64,000 nt of DNA from contig NZ_VTTM01000002.1 of NCBI RefSeq assembly GCF_008364795.1, forward strand, positions 588,590 through 652,589, given 5' to 3'. Below the pieces are notes generated by a model. That model made no database searches. It saw nothing but the letters and a program-made list of their open reading frames with translations, and was not told the DNA's origin. How positions within the stretch are numbered: position 1 is the stretch's first letter; every line of letters begins with the position of its first letter. The DNA comes from Azospirillum oryzae. GTDB taxonomy: Bacteria; Pseudomonadota; Alphaproteobacteria; Azospirillales; Azospirillaceae. The position numbers and the translations under genes were made by a program. Positions 1 through 7,007 of this stretch are shown piece by piece.

Positions 1-76
<76 letters not shown>

Positions 77-99
77 TCTCTTGAACATTTCCTACGGAT

Positions 100-175
<76 letters not shown>

Positions 176-180
176 TCCAT

Positions 181-214
181 AAGGGGCTGGAACCGAGCAG
201 GTTCCGGCCCCTTT
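181..214 (+). terminator. Rho-independent terminator of the tRNA-Lys pair
   Basis: A 14-bp stem (181-194 with 200-213, one G-T wobble) closes a 5-nt loop, gagca, and ends in a short T run at 212-214. It lies directly downstream of the second tRNA-Lys. The gene beyond it is on the opposite strand, so the tRNA transcript is the natural target. Confidence 0.75.
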
Positions 215-254
215 CCATTTCCGGGGTTCTGTTGGGGGGCGGGATACCCCCTCC

Positions 255-686
255 TCACCCCTCGGCCTGCGCCAGGAAATCCGCGGTCACCCGGTCCATC
301 GTCGCCAGATGGGTGTGGAACCAGTCGGGGAAGTGCTCGGTCACATACAGGCGGGCGCGGGCCTCATTGCCCTCCTCCAGTTCGGCTTCCATGGTTGCGA
401 CCACCTTCAGGACGCGGGCGTGCTCGTCCTTGTGGCAATGCAGGGCGAAAAAGCCGTGCTGGGTCATCAGCGCGTTCTCGCGGGCGAAATGCTCGCGCAG
501 ATGCTTGGCGAAGGCGGCGAAGGGGGCCTGAAGCTGGCCGGCCGGCGCGTCGCAGGCCGCCTGAAGCAGGGCGACCGAATCGACATGGTCGCGGTCCATG
601 ACCTCATAGCCGAGCATGGGGACATTGGCAGTAGGGGCGGCAGTAGCGGCGGCGGCGGGGGCGGCGGGCGTGGTGGTCGCAAGCAT
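255..686 (-). CDS. Hemerythrin-domain protein
   Basis: A 143-aa protein with an alanine-rich N-terminus (residues 1-22) followed by a hemerythrin-like four-helix domain. It carries the expected spaced ligands of a non-heme di-iron site: DRDH near 34, HLREHFARE around 62-70, HCHKDEH around 83-89, and WFHTHLATMD around 122-131. Family members bind oxygen, nitric oxide or iron and often serve oxygen sensing or storage. The ATG at 686 is chosen because GGAAG lies 7 nt upstream; a longer ORF start at 749 would run through the terminator hairpin of pepF. It lies downstream of pepF but is separated from it by that terminator, so it is probably a single-gene unit. The partner and exact role are not visible. 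Confidence 0.85.
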   Translation of the reverse strand: MLATTTPAAPAAAATAAPTANVPMLGYEVMDRDHVDSVALLQAACDAPAGQLQAPFAAFAKHLREHFARENALMTQHGFFALHCHKDEHARVLKVVATMEAELEEGNEARARLYVTEHFPDWFHTHLATMDRVTADFLAQAEG

Positions 687-699
687 GATGTTCGCTTCC

Positions 700-737
700 A
701 AAAAAGATGGCCTTCGGAGACGACGCTCCGAAGGCCA
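700..737 (-). terminator. Rho-independent terminator of pepF
   Basis: A perfect 12-bp stem (708-719 with 726-737), a 6-nt loop and a run of six T on the minus strand (700-705). Read leftward it follows the pepF stop by about 55 nt, and it ends just before the ribosome-binding site of the hemerythrin gene. Confidence 0.85.
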
Positions 738-791
738 CCATACCCGCACGCCGGTCAGGGTTTCTTGACGGCGGTCAAGACACCCGAATCG

Positions 792-2606
792 TCAGCTTTT
801 CGCCTCGCCGGCCTCAAGCTCGTCGATGAAGCCGCGGATGACGCCGAGCCCTTTCTGCCAGAAGGCGGGGTCGGAGGCGTCGAGGCCGAAGGGGGCCAGC
901 AGCTCCTTGTGGCGCAGCGTGCCGCCGGCCGACAGCATGGCCAGATACTTCTCGGCGAAGCCCTGCTCGGCATCCTGATAGACCGCGTAGAGCGAGTTGA
1001 CTAGGCAGTCGCCGAACGCATAGGCGTAGACGTAGAAGGGCGAGTGGATGAAGTGGGGGATGTAGGACCAGTAATGCCGGTATCCCTCGTCGAAACGCAA
1101 CGCCGGGCCCAGGCTTTCGATCTGCACCGCCATCCAGATTTCGCCGATCCGTTCCGGCGTCAGTTCGCCTTCGCGCCGTTCGGTGTGGACACGGCGTTCG
1201 AAATCGAAGAAGGCGATCTGGCGAACCACCGTGTTCAGCATGTCCTCGACCTTGCCGGCCAGCATGATGCGGCGGCGCTTCGGGTCGGACTCCGCCGCCA
1301 GCAGGGCGCGGAAGGTCAGCATCTCGCCGAACACCGACGCGGTTTCCGCCAGCGTCAGCGGAGTATCGGACAGGAAGTGACCTTGGCGGCCGGCCAGGAT
1401 CTGGTGGACACCATGCCCCAGCTCATGGGCCAGCGTCATCACGTCGCGCGTCTTGCCCTGGTAATTGACCAGCAGATAGGGATGGACGCTGGGCACGGTC
1501 GGGTGGGCGAAGGCGCCCGGTGCCTTGCCGGGACGGACCGGGGCGTCGATCCAGGGGTTGTCGAAGAAGCGTTTTCCCAGGCTGGCGAGGTCGGGAGAGA
1601 AGCGGCCATAGGCGCCCAGCACGATGTCGCGCGCCTCGTCCCAGGGGATGCTGCGGTCGGCATCTTCCGGCAGGGGGGCGTTGCGGTCCCAGTAATCCAG
1701 ATGGTCCTGGCCGAACCATTTCGCCTTCATCGCGTAATAGCGGTGCGACAGCTCCGGATAGGCGCCCTTGACGGCGGAGACCAGCGCGTCGACGACTTCA
1801 TCCTCGACCCGGTTTGACAGGTTGCGGGCGGAGGTCGGCGTCGGATAGTTGCGCCAGTCGTCCTCGATCTCCTTGTCCTTGGCCAGCGTGTTGGTGATCA
1901 GCGAGAACAGCCGCGCATTCTCGCCCAGCACCTTGCCCACCGCTTCGCCGGCCTCGCGGCGGACGGCGGGGTTGCGGTCGGACAGGCGGTTCAGCGCCTC
2001 CGCACAGGTGAGGTCCTTGCCGCCCATGGGGAAGCGCAGGCTGGCGATGGTCTCGTCGAACAGGCGGTTCCAGGCGGCGCGGCCGACCACGTGCTTTTCG
2101 TGCAGCAGCCGCTCGATCTCGTCGGACAGCTGGTGGTCGCGGTAAAGGCGGACGTCGCGCAGCCACGGCTCGTAATGGCGCAGTGCCGCCGAAGCCTTCT
2201 GCTTGGCCGCCAGATCCTTTTCGTCCAGCCGGTTGATCTCCAGCGTGAAGAAGATCAGGTGGGCGGAGATGTCGTTCACCCGCTCCTGCGCCGACTGGTA
2301 GAATTTGGCGATGGCCGGGTCGATCATGTTGCCGTTGTAGACCAGCCCGGCATAGGACATGACGCGCGACAGCGTCTCGTCGATATCCTCATATGTGTGG
2401 ATCGCCGCAGCCAGATCGTCGCCGTTCAGCGCCGCCAGCTTGCCGGCATAGCGCTCCCGGAAGGCCTTGCACTCCCGCTCCATCCGGTCGAGGTCGGCCT
2501 TCAGCTCCGGCGACTCGGTGCCGGGATAGAGGTCGCTCAGGTCCCAGGTGGGAAGCGCACCCAGATCGGGGGTGTCGTTTGCGGCCGTGGCGGCGCTGCT
2601 GGTCAT
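792..2606 (-). CDS. pepF: Oligoendopeptidase F (M3 metallopeptidase)
   Basis: A 604-aa cytoplasmic zinc peptidase of the M3/PepF family, which cleaves short oligopeptides. The gluzincin motif HELGH is at residues 394-398 inside MTLAHELGHGVHQ. The length equals the family norm of about 600. The N-terminal half is helical and forms the PepF N-terminal domain. The ATG at 2606 is preferred over an upstream start at 2648 because GGAGGGA lies 7 nt before it and conserved sequence starts near there. The gene has its own terminator at 700-737. It is transcribed toward the hemerythrin gene and away from argP, with no sign of co-regulation. Confidence 0.95.
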   Translation of the reverse strand: MTSSAATAANDTPDLGALPTWDLSDLYPGTESPELKADLDRMERECKAFRERYAGKLAALNGDDLAAAIHTYEDIDETLSRVMSYAGLVYNGNMIDPAIAKFYQSAQERVNDISAHLIFFTLEINRLDEKDLAAKQKASAALRHYEPWLRDVRLYRDHQLSDEIERLLHEKHVVGRAAWNRLFDETIASLRFPMGGKDLTCAEALNRLSDRNPAVRREAGEAVGKVLGENARLFSLITNTLAKDKEIEDDWRNYPTPTSARNLSNRVEDEVVDALVSAVKGAYPELSHRYYAMKAKWFGQDHLDYWDRNAPLPEDADRSIPWDEARDIVLGAYGRFSPDLASLGKRFFDNPWIDAPVRPGKAPGAFAHPTVPSVHPYLLVNYQGKTRDVMTLAHELGHGVHQILAGRQGHFLSDTPLTLAETASVFGEMLTFRALLAAESDPKRRRIMLAGKVEDMLNTVVRQIAFFDFERRVHTERREGELTPERIGEIWMAVQIESLGPALRFDEGYRHYWSYIPHFIHSPFYVYAYAFGDCLVNSLYAVYQDAEQGFAEKYLAMLSAGGTLRHKELLAPFGLDASDPAFWQKGLGVIRGFIDELEAGEAKS

Positions 2607-2684
2607 CGAGTCCCTCCAGAGATTGGTTGGATCCATATAAGCGCGCACTCGGCGCGGGCAAAGCCTTCATCAGGCGGGCGGGCA

Positions 2685-3623
2685 TCAGGCGGGCGGGCTT
2701 CCTGCCACGCCGCCGATGGGTTGCAGGGCTCGCCGTCCGGCATTCAGGACCGCGCGCGACAGCTCGGCCAGCGCGGTGCCGGCGATGCGGCTCTGTTGCC
2801 AATGCAGCGGCACGTCCAGCGGCCGGTCTGGCACCAGCTCCACCAGACGGCCGGCCGCCAGATGGTCGGCCACCAGCGGGTCGGGGTTCATCCCCCATCC
2901 CAGCCCGGCCAGCGCCCCGTCGACGAAGGCGTGGGTGGAGGGCAGCCAATGGGTGGGCGGGGTGGGCACCGGCGCCGACCCGTGATCGCTCAGCACCAGA
3001 CGCAGCCACTGCGCCTGCAGCTGGTCCTTGCGGTTGAAGGTCAGGCAGGGTGCGGTGGCGAGGTTTTCAGCCGTCACCCCGTCGGCGAAATGGCGGCGCA
3101 GATACTCCGGGCTGGCGGTGGCGCGGTAGCGGAGTGCGCCGAGCGGATGGCTGTTGCAGCCGGGGACCGGCGTCGCGCTGGCGGTGACGGCGGCCAGCAC
3201 CTCGCCCTTGCGCAGCCATTCGGCGCTGTGGTCCTGGTCGTCCAGCACCAGATCGAACAGGCAGCCGGGCGTTTCCGCCATCGCCGCGGCCATCGCCGCG
3301 ACGAACCATGTGGCGAGGCTGTCGGCATTCACCGCGATTCGCAAGGTGACCGGACCATCCGCCGGGCTCAGCCCCGGCAGGGTGCCGCGCAGTTCGCTTT
3401 CCAGCAGCGCCACCTGCTCCACATGCTGACACAGGCGCTGGCCGGCGGCGGTGCCGGTGCAGGGCTGGCCGCGCACGACCAGGATGGCGCCCAGCCGCTC
3501 CTCCAGCAGCTTCACCCGCTGCGACACCGCCGATGGGGTGACGTTCAACTGCCGGGCGGCTCGCTCGAAGCTGCCGGTGCGGATCACGGCGGCCAGCGCC
3601 ATCAGCAGCGGATAATCCAGCAT
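2685..3623 (-). CDS. argP: LysR-family regulator ArgP
   Basis: A 312-aa LysR-type regulator. A winged helix-turn-helix fills residues 1-60 (FERAARQLNVTPSAVSQRVK region) and is followed by a periplasmic-binding-protein-like effector domain. ArgP (IciA/LysG) proteins sense lysine or arginine and activate the divergent exporter gene. Here the divergent neighbour at 3721 is a LysE/ArgO exporter, the classic arrangement, and a TTAATC-N11-GATTAA box lies between them. The stop codon sits inside a 15-nt tandem duplication (2668-2697). Assignment rests on the family, length and context. Confidence 0.9.
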   Translation of the reverse strand: MLDYPLLMALAAVIRTGSFERAARQLNVTPSAVSQRVKLLEERLGAILVVRGQPCTGTAAGQRLCQHVEQVALLESELRGTLPGLSPADGPVTLRIAVNADSLATWFVAAMAAAMAETPGCLFDLVLDDQDHSAEWLRKGEVLAAVTASATPVPGCNSHPLGALRYRATASPEYLRRHFADGVTAENLATAPCLTFNRKDQLQAQWLRLVLSDHGSAPVPTPPTHWLPSTHAFVDGALAGLGWGMNPDPLVADHLAAGRLVELVPDRPLDVPLHWQQSRIAGTALAELSRAVLNAGRRALQPIGGVAGSPPA

Positions 3624-3635
3624 GATTTAGCTCTG

Positions 3636-3660
3636 CTTAATCGCGGCAAGAAGGATTAAG
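3636..3660. promoter_or_regulatory. LysR-type operator between argP and argO
   Basis: The perfect inverted repeat CTTAATC (3636-3642) and GATTAAG (3654-3660) is separated by 11 nt. It matches the T-N11-A layout of LysR-type binding boxes and lies 13 nt upstream of the argP start and 60 nt upstream of argO. It is most simply the ArgP binding site that activates argO and represses argP. This is seen in sequence; the function is inferred. Confidence 0.6.
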
Positions 3661-3720
3661 TACGGCAAAGGAGCGCGAGGTGGTAGCGGATTGACATCCG
3701 CCGACTCCGGAGCCGCCGCG

Positions 3721-4347
3721 ATGACCGACCTTTCCCCCGCCGCCCTGATGCCTGCCTTCCTGCCGGGCCTGTTCCTGGGTTTCAGCCTGATCGTCGCCAT
3801 CGGGGCGCAGAACGCCTTCGTGCTGCGTCAGGGCCTGCGCAACGAGCATGTGCTGGTGATCTGCGCCACCTGTGCGCTGTCCGACGCCGTGCTGATCCTG
3901 GCGGGGGTGAGCGGATTCGCCACCGTCGCGGCGCGCTGGCCCTGGCTGGAACCGTTGATGCGCTATGCCGGCGCTGCCTTCCTGCTGGTCTATGGCCTGC
4001 GCAGTGCACGGTCGGCATGGGCCGGCGGCAGCGGGCTGAACCCGGCCGATCGCGAGCCGGGCGGGCTGTTGCCTGCACTGCTGACCTGTCTGGCGCTGAC
4101 CTGGCTGAACCCGCATGTCTATCTGGACACGGTGGTGCTGCTCGGCTCCGTCTCCGCCCGCTTCGCCGAGGCAAGGGGCGCCTTCGCGCTTGGGGCGATG
4201 ACGGCCTCCTTCCTGTTCTTCTTCGCGCTCGGCTATGGCGCCCGGCTGCTGCGCCCTCTGTTCGCCCGGCCCGCCGCCTGGCGGGTGATGGACGGCGTCA
4301 TCGCCCTGGTGATGTGGGCGATCGCGGCGGGCCTGCTGATCGGTTAG
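3721..4347 (+). CDS. argO: LysE/ArgO-family amino acid exporter
   Basis: A 208-aa inner-membrane protein of the LysE superfamily with about six hydrophobic segments. The family signature is visible as IVAIGAQNAFVLRQG near residues 22-36, with a second conserved stretch TWLNPHVYLDT. It exports basic amino acids such as arginine or lysine and is normally activated by the divergent ArgP. The ATG at 3721 is favoured over TTG at 3691 because GGAG lies 8 nt upstream and the length then fits the family. Its stop overlaps the convergent flavoprotein gene by 4 nt. Confidence 0.9.
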   Translation: MTDLSPAALMPAFLPGLFLGFSLIVAIGAQNAFVLRQGLRNEHVLVICATCALSDAVLILAGVSGFATVAARWPWLEPLMRYAGAAFLLVYGLRSARSAWAGGSGLNPADREPGGLLPALLTCLALTWLNPHVYLDTVVLLGSVSARFAEARGAFALGAMTASFLFFFALGYGARLLRPLFARPAAWRVMDGVIALVMWAIAAGLLIG

Positions 4348-5276
4348 GAGCGGGCGAACAAGGCGTCGTCCTCACAGAACAGCAGGGACCGGTGCAGCGC
4401 CGTTCCGGCGATCGTGCCGGCGCCGACGGCCAGCGCCACCGATCCCGCCGCCCGTGCCGCATCGCCGCAGGCGAAGACGCCGGGGATGCTGGTTTCCTGC
4501 ATCGCATCGACACGGATATGAGTGCCGAGCGGCCCGTCTTCGGTCGCACACCCGAGCTGTGCGGCCAGCGGGCTTGCAACGCGGCTTCGCGGCAGCACGA
4601 ACAGTCCGGCGAAAGGCAGTGTGCGCCCGTCGGCGAGCGAGACCTCCGGTGGATCCCCGTCGATCCCGCTGATGAGCGCGGTCTCGACGCTCACCCCGCG
4701 CCGCGCCAGATGGGCCGACTGATCGGCGTCGGGTTCGAACGCCGCGTTCAGGAGCAGTGTCGTCGGCCCCCAATCCGGCAGCATCAGCGCGTGGTGCATG
4801 GATTGCCCGGACACGGCGACGACACCGATACGGCCTTGCATCAGCTCATAGCCGTGGCAGTAGGGACAATGGAAGACGGAACGTCCCCAACGTTCCGCCA
4901 GACCGGGAATCGCCGGCAGTTCGTCGACCACACCGACGGCGATCAGCAGCCGGCGCCCTCTGTAGGCGATGCCGTCCTGGGCGGTGATTTGAAATCCCTC
5001 GCCCGTCCTGGCGGCCTCTCCGGCCCGACCGGTCATCCAGGTAACGGTCGGATAGCGTATCAACTGGTCGCGCGCTTCCGAGGCGATTTCTCCCGGCGGA
5101 CGGCCATCCTGACCGAGGAAGCCATGCGAGTGGCTGGCGAAGCGGTTGCGCCGCAGTCCCTCATCCACCACCAGTACCCGGCGTCGGGCACGGGCCAGCT
5201 GCAGCGCGGCGGCGATGCCGGCATAGCTTCCGCCGACGATGATGGCGTCAAAGGTCGTCGTGTCGTTTCCGTTCAT
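4344..5276 (-). CDS. Thioredoxin-reductase-like NAD(P)/FAD oxidoreductase
   Basis: A 310-aa flavoprotein. The FAD dinucleotide-binding motif GGSYAGIAAA (residues 15-24) is at the N-terminus, a redox CPYC pair (C137, C140) sits in the NADPH half, and the second FAD motif VFACGDAA is near the C-terminus. The layout matches the short thioredoxin-reductase/AhpF-like group; the physiological partner is unknown. The ATG at 5276 has an AAAGG ribosome-binding site; the upstream start at 5333 would fall in the promoter. It is divergent from an Rrf2-type regulator, with a 12-bp-arm inverted repeat covering its predicted promoter, so redox or stress control is likely (inference). The gene overlaps argO tail to tail by 4 nt. 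Confidence 0.87.
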   Translation of the reverse strand: MNGNDTTTFDAIIVGGSYAGIAAALQLARARRRVLVVDEGLRRNRFASHSHGFLGQDGRPPGEIASEARDQLIRYPTVTWMTGRAGEAARTGEGFQITAQDGIAYRGRRLLIAVGVVDELPAIPGLAERWGRSVFHCPYCHGYELMQGRIGVVAVSGQSMHHALMLPDWGPTTLLLNAAFEPDADQSAHLARRGVSVETALISGIDGDPPEVSLADGRTLPFAGLFVLPRSRVASPLAAQLGCATEDGPLGTHIRVDAMQETSIPGVFACGDAARAAGSVALAVGAGTIAGTALHRSLLFCEDDALFARS

Positions 5277-5331
5277 GTCTGTGCCTTTCCACGGATTGAC
5301 CGGGTGCGTCGTTCGCGTCCGATCACGACAC

Positions 5332-5361
5332 ACGATAAGTTACATGAAAGGCCGCGGTCAA
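5332..5361 (-). promoter_or_regulatory. Promoter of the flavoprotein gene
   Basis: On the minus strand TTGACC (5361-5356) is followed after 17-18 nt by TTATCG or TATCGT (about 5338-5332), a fair sigma-70 promoter. Its -10 region overlaps the left arm of the inverted repeat at 5335-5378, as expected for repression. No start site has been mapped. Confidence 0.5.
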
Positions 5362-5378
5362 TGTGCCATGTAACTTAT
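5335..5378. promoter_or_regulatory. Paired-arm operator between Rrf2 regulator and flavoprotein
   Basis: Two perfect 12-nt arms, ATAAGTTACATG (5335-5346) and CATGTAACTTAT (5367-5378), face each other across 20 nt in the only intergenic space between the two divergent genes. The centre-to-centre spacing is 32 nt, about three helical turns, so two dimers or one tetramer could bind on the same DNA face. It is most likely the autoregulatory site of the adjacent Rrf2 protein. Confidence 0.65.
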
Positions 5379-5433
5379 GAAGTGGCCTGAGTTGACCGTC
5401 CGCCCGGCGTCACACCGAAGGAACCGATCACCG

Positions 5434-5871
5434 ATGAGACAGGACAGCCGCCTTTCCCGCATGCTGCATGTGCTGATCCACATGGACCGGCATGACGGTG
5501 CGCTGACGTCGGAAGCGATCGCCGAGATGCTGAACACGAATCCGGTGGTCATCCGCCGGACAATGGCGGGGCTGCGCGAGGCCGGCCATGTGCGGTCGGA
5601 AAAGGGCCATGGCGGCGGGTGGCGGCTGGCACGGCCACTCGACGGGATCACCCTGCTGGACATTCACCGCGCATTGGGGGAACCGGGGATCTTCGCCATC
5701 GGTCCAACGGCGGACGAGCCGAGTTGCCTGGTGGAGCAGGCCGTCAATGCCGCCCTCGACGGGGCATTGCGTGAGGCGGAGGCGGTGCTTGTCCGCCATC
5801 TCGGCCAAGTGACGCTCGCCGATCTCGCGGCAGATTTCGATCGGCGCATGAGGGCACTGGGGAAGTGCTGA
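5434..5871 (+). CDS. Rrf2-family transcriptional regulator
   Basis: A 145-aa Rrf2-type winged-helix protein. The start MRQDSRLSRMLHVLIHM is typical of the family, and the wing glycines are at residues 58-62 (KGHGGGW). It has only two cysteines (C98 and C145), so the three-cysteine iron-sulfur site of IscR or NsrR is absent; it resembles the YwnA-like group instead. The ATG at 5434 is chosen from that family start; an upstream ATG at 5377 would lie in the operator arm. It probably represses itself and the divergent flavoprotein in response to a redox or electrophile signal, possibly through the cysteines (inference). Confidence 0.88.
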   Translation: MRQDSRLSRMLHVLIHMDRHDGALTSEAIAEMLNTNPVVIRRTMAGLREAGHVRSEKGHGGGWRLARPLDGITLLDIHRALGEPGIFAIGPTADEPSCLVEQAVNAALDGALREAEAVLVRHLGQVTLADLAADFDRRMRALGKC

Positions 5872-5880
5872 GCGCGGAGT

Positions 5881-6246
5881 CTAGCCCGCTTTGGGCGTCT
5901 CCCCCTCCTGCGCCCGCCGGATCGCCGCTTCCACGCATTGCAGATGCAGCTTCTTGCGGGCGAGCTGGCGGGCGCGGCGCTCCTCCAGGTCGGTGGTCGC
6001 CATCGCCTCGATGATGCAGCCGCGCCAGCCGTTGGCGTCCAGGGCGCGGGCGACCTCGGCATAGCCGAAATAGCCCTTGTCCGGCTGTTCCCAGGGCGCA
6101 CGGAAATCGGCACGGCGCAGGACGAAGCGGTTGGACTGGCTGCCGCCGCCCAGATTGGTGAGACGGGCCACGATCAGGCGCTCGCCGTTGCCGTGAACGA
6201 CGGTCAGGATCGGGCGAATCCCGGTGATGGGTGGATCGACGGCCAT
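5881..6246 (-). CDS. Conserved hypothetical protein
   Basis: A 121-aa soluble protein with no signal peptide or membrane segment. The N-terminal half is beta-rich and may form a small sheet domain (TVVHGNGERLIVARLTNLGG region). The C-terminal half is a charged helix with many Arg, Ala and Glu. I do not recognise the family. It converges on the Rrf2 gene with a 9-nt gap and is divergent from the DUF3574 gene. The Shine-Dalgarno sequence is weak, so the start at 6246 is only probable. Confidence 0.65.
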   Translation of the reverse strand: MAVDPPITGIRPILTVVHGNGERLIVARLTNLGGGSQSNRFVLRRADFRAPWEQPDKGYFGYAEVARALDANGWRGCIIEAMATTDLEERRARQLARKKLHLQCVEAAIRRAQEGETPKAG

Positions 6247-6338
6247 GTTCCATGCATAACGGTCCAGGGGCGTCCTGACCAGAGCGTCGCTGATCGCACT
6301 GCCGACGCTCCATCCCGCGCCCGAATGGAGAATCGCCC

Positions 6339-6809
6339 ATGCGTCTCTTCAACCGCCCCGGCCTGCGTCATGGTCCCGGCCTGTCGTCCGCCGTCCTTTC
6401 GCTCCTTCTGCTGACCGGCCCTGCCGCGGCCCAGCTGGCGCCCGCGCCAGCGGCGTCGCCGACGGTGTGCGAGGCCTATGCGGCCGGCGCGATGATCGAG
6501 GCGCAATTGTTCTTCGGACGCAACATCGGCAACGAGCTTGGCGTCAGCGATCGCGAATGGACCGACTTTCTCGACCGGGAGGTGACGCCGCGCTTTCCCA
6601 ACGGGCTGACCGTTGTCGACGCCTCCGGCCACTGGCGCGACATCCAGACCGGCCATCTGGTGCGGGAGCCCAGCAAAATCCTCACGCTGCTGGCCGATGG
6701 CGACCCGGCGACGCTACGGCTGATCCACGAAATCGTCGATCTGTACAAGGACCGCTTCCACCAACAGTCGGTCGGTCTGGCCATCCGGCCGGTGTGCGTT
6801 TCCTTCTGA
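6339..6809 (+). CDS. Exported DUF3574-family protein
   Basis: A 156-aa protein with a signal peptide: basic start, hydrophobic core at residues 17-28, and AAAQ as a likely cleavage site near 32. The mature part shows the DUF3574 pattern: FFGRNIG, then FLDREVTPRFPNGLTVVDASGHW. The function of the family is unknown, and the protein should be periplasmic. Two cysteines (in TVCEAY and RPVCVSF) could form a disulfide linking the two ends. It stands alone between a divergent hypothetical gene and prpE. Confidence 0.8.
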   Translation: MRLFNRPGLRHGPGLSSAVLSLLLLTGPAAAQLAPAPAASPTVCEAYAAGAMIEAQLFFGRNIGNELGVSDREWTDFLDREVTPRFPNGLTVVDASGHWRDIQTGHLVREPSKILTLLADGDPATLRLIHEIVDLYKDRFHQQSVGLAIRPVCVSF

Positions 6810-6827
6810 AGCGGCAGGGCTATTCCA

Positions 6828-6859
6828 ATTCCCGGAACTTCGTTTCACGAATGGGGAAT
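6828..6859. repeat. Interrupted inverted repeat upstream of prpE
   Basis: The outer arms ATTCCC (6828-6833) and GGGAAT (6854-6859) enclose inner arms TTCGT (6839-6843) and ACGAA (6847-6851) around a 3-nt loop. It lies 19 nt after the DUF3574 stop and about 150 nt before prpE and has no T run. It may be a factor-dependent terminator for the first gene or an operator for prpE; the sequence cannot separate these. Confidence 0.4.
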
Positions 6860-7007
6860 GCGACAGCTCGCCGCACCCCCGACCTTCAGACATTTGCCTG
6901 CACTTATGCTTTTGTCGCAGATTGTGGAGGCTGCGTAGCGGATCGTTTCGCGGCCAAGAGGAAATACGCACCGAATAGTACTAAAATAGAACGAGGGACG
7001 CCCTGCC

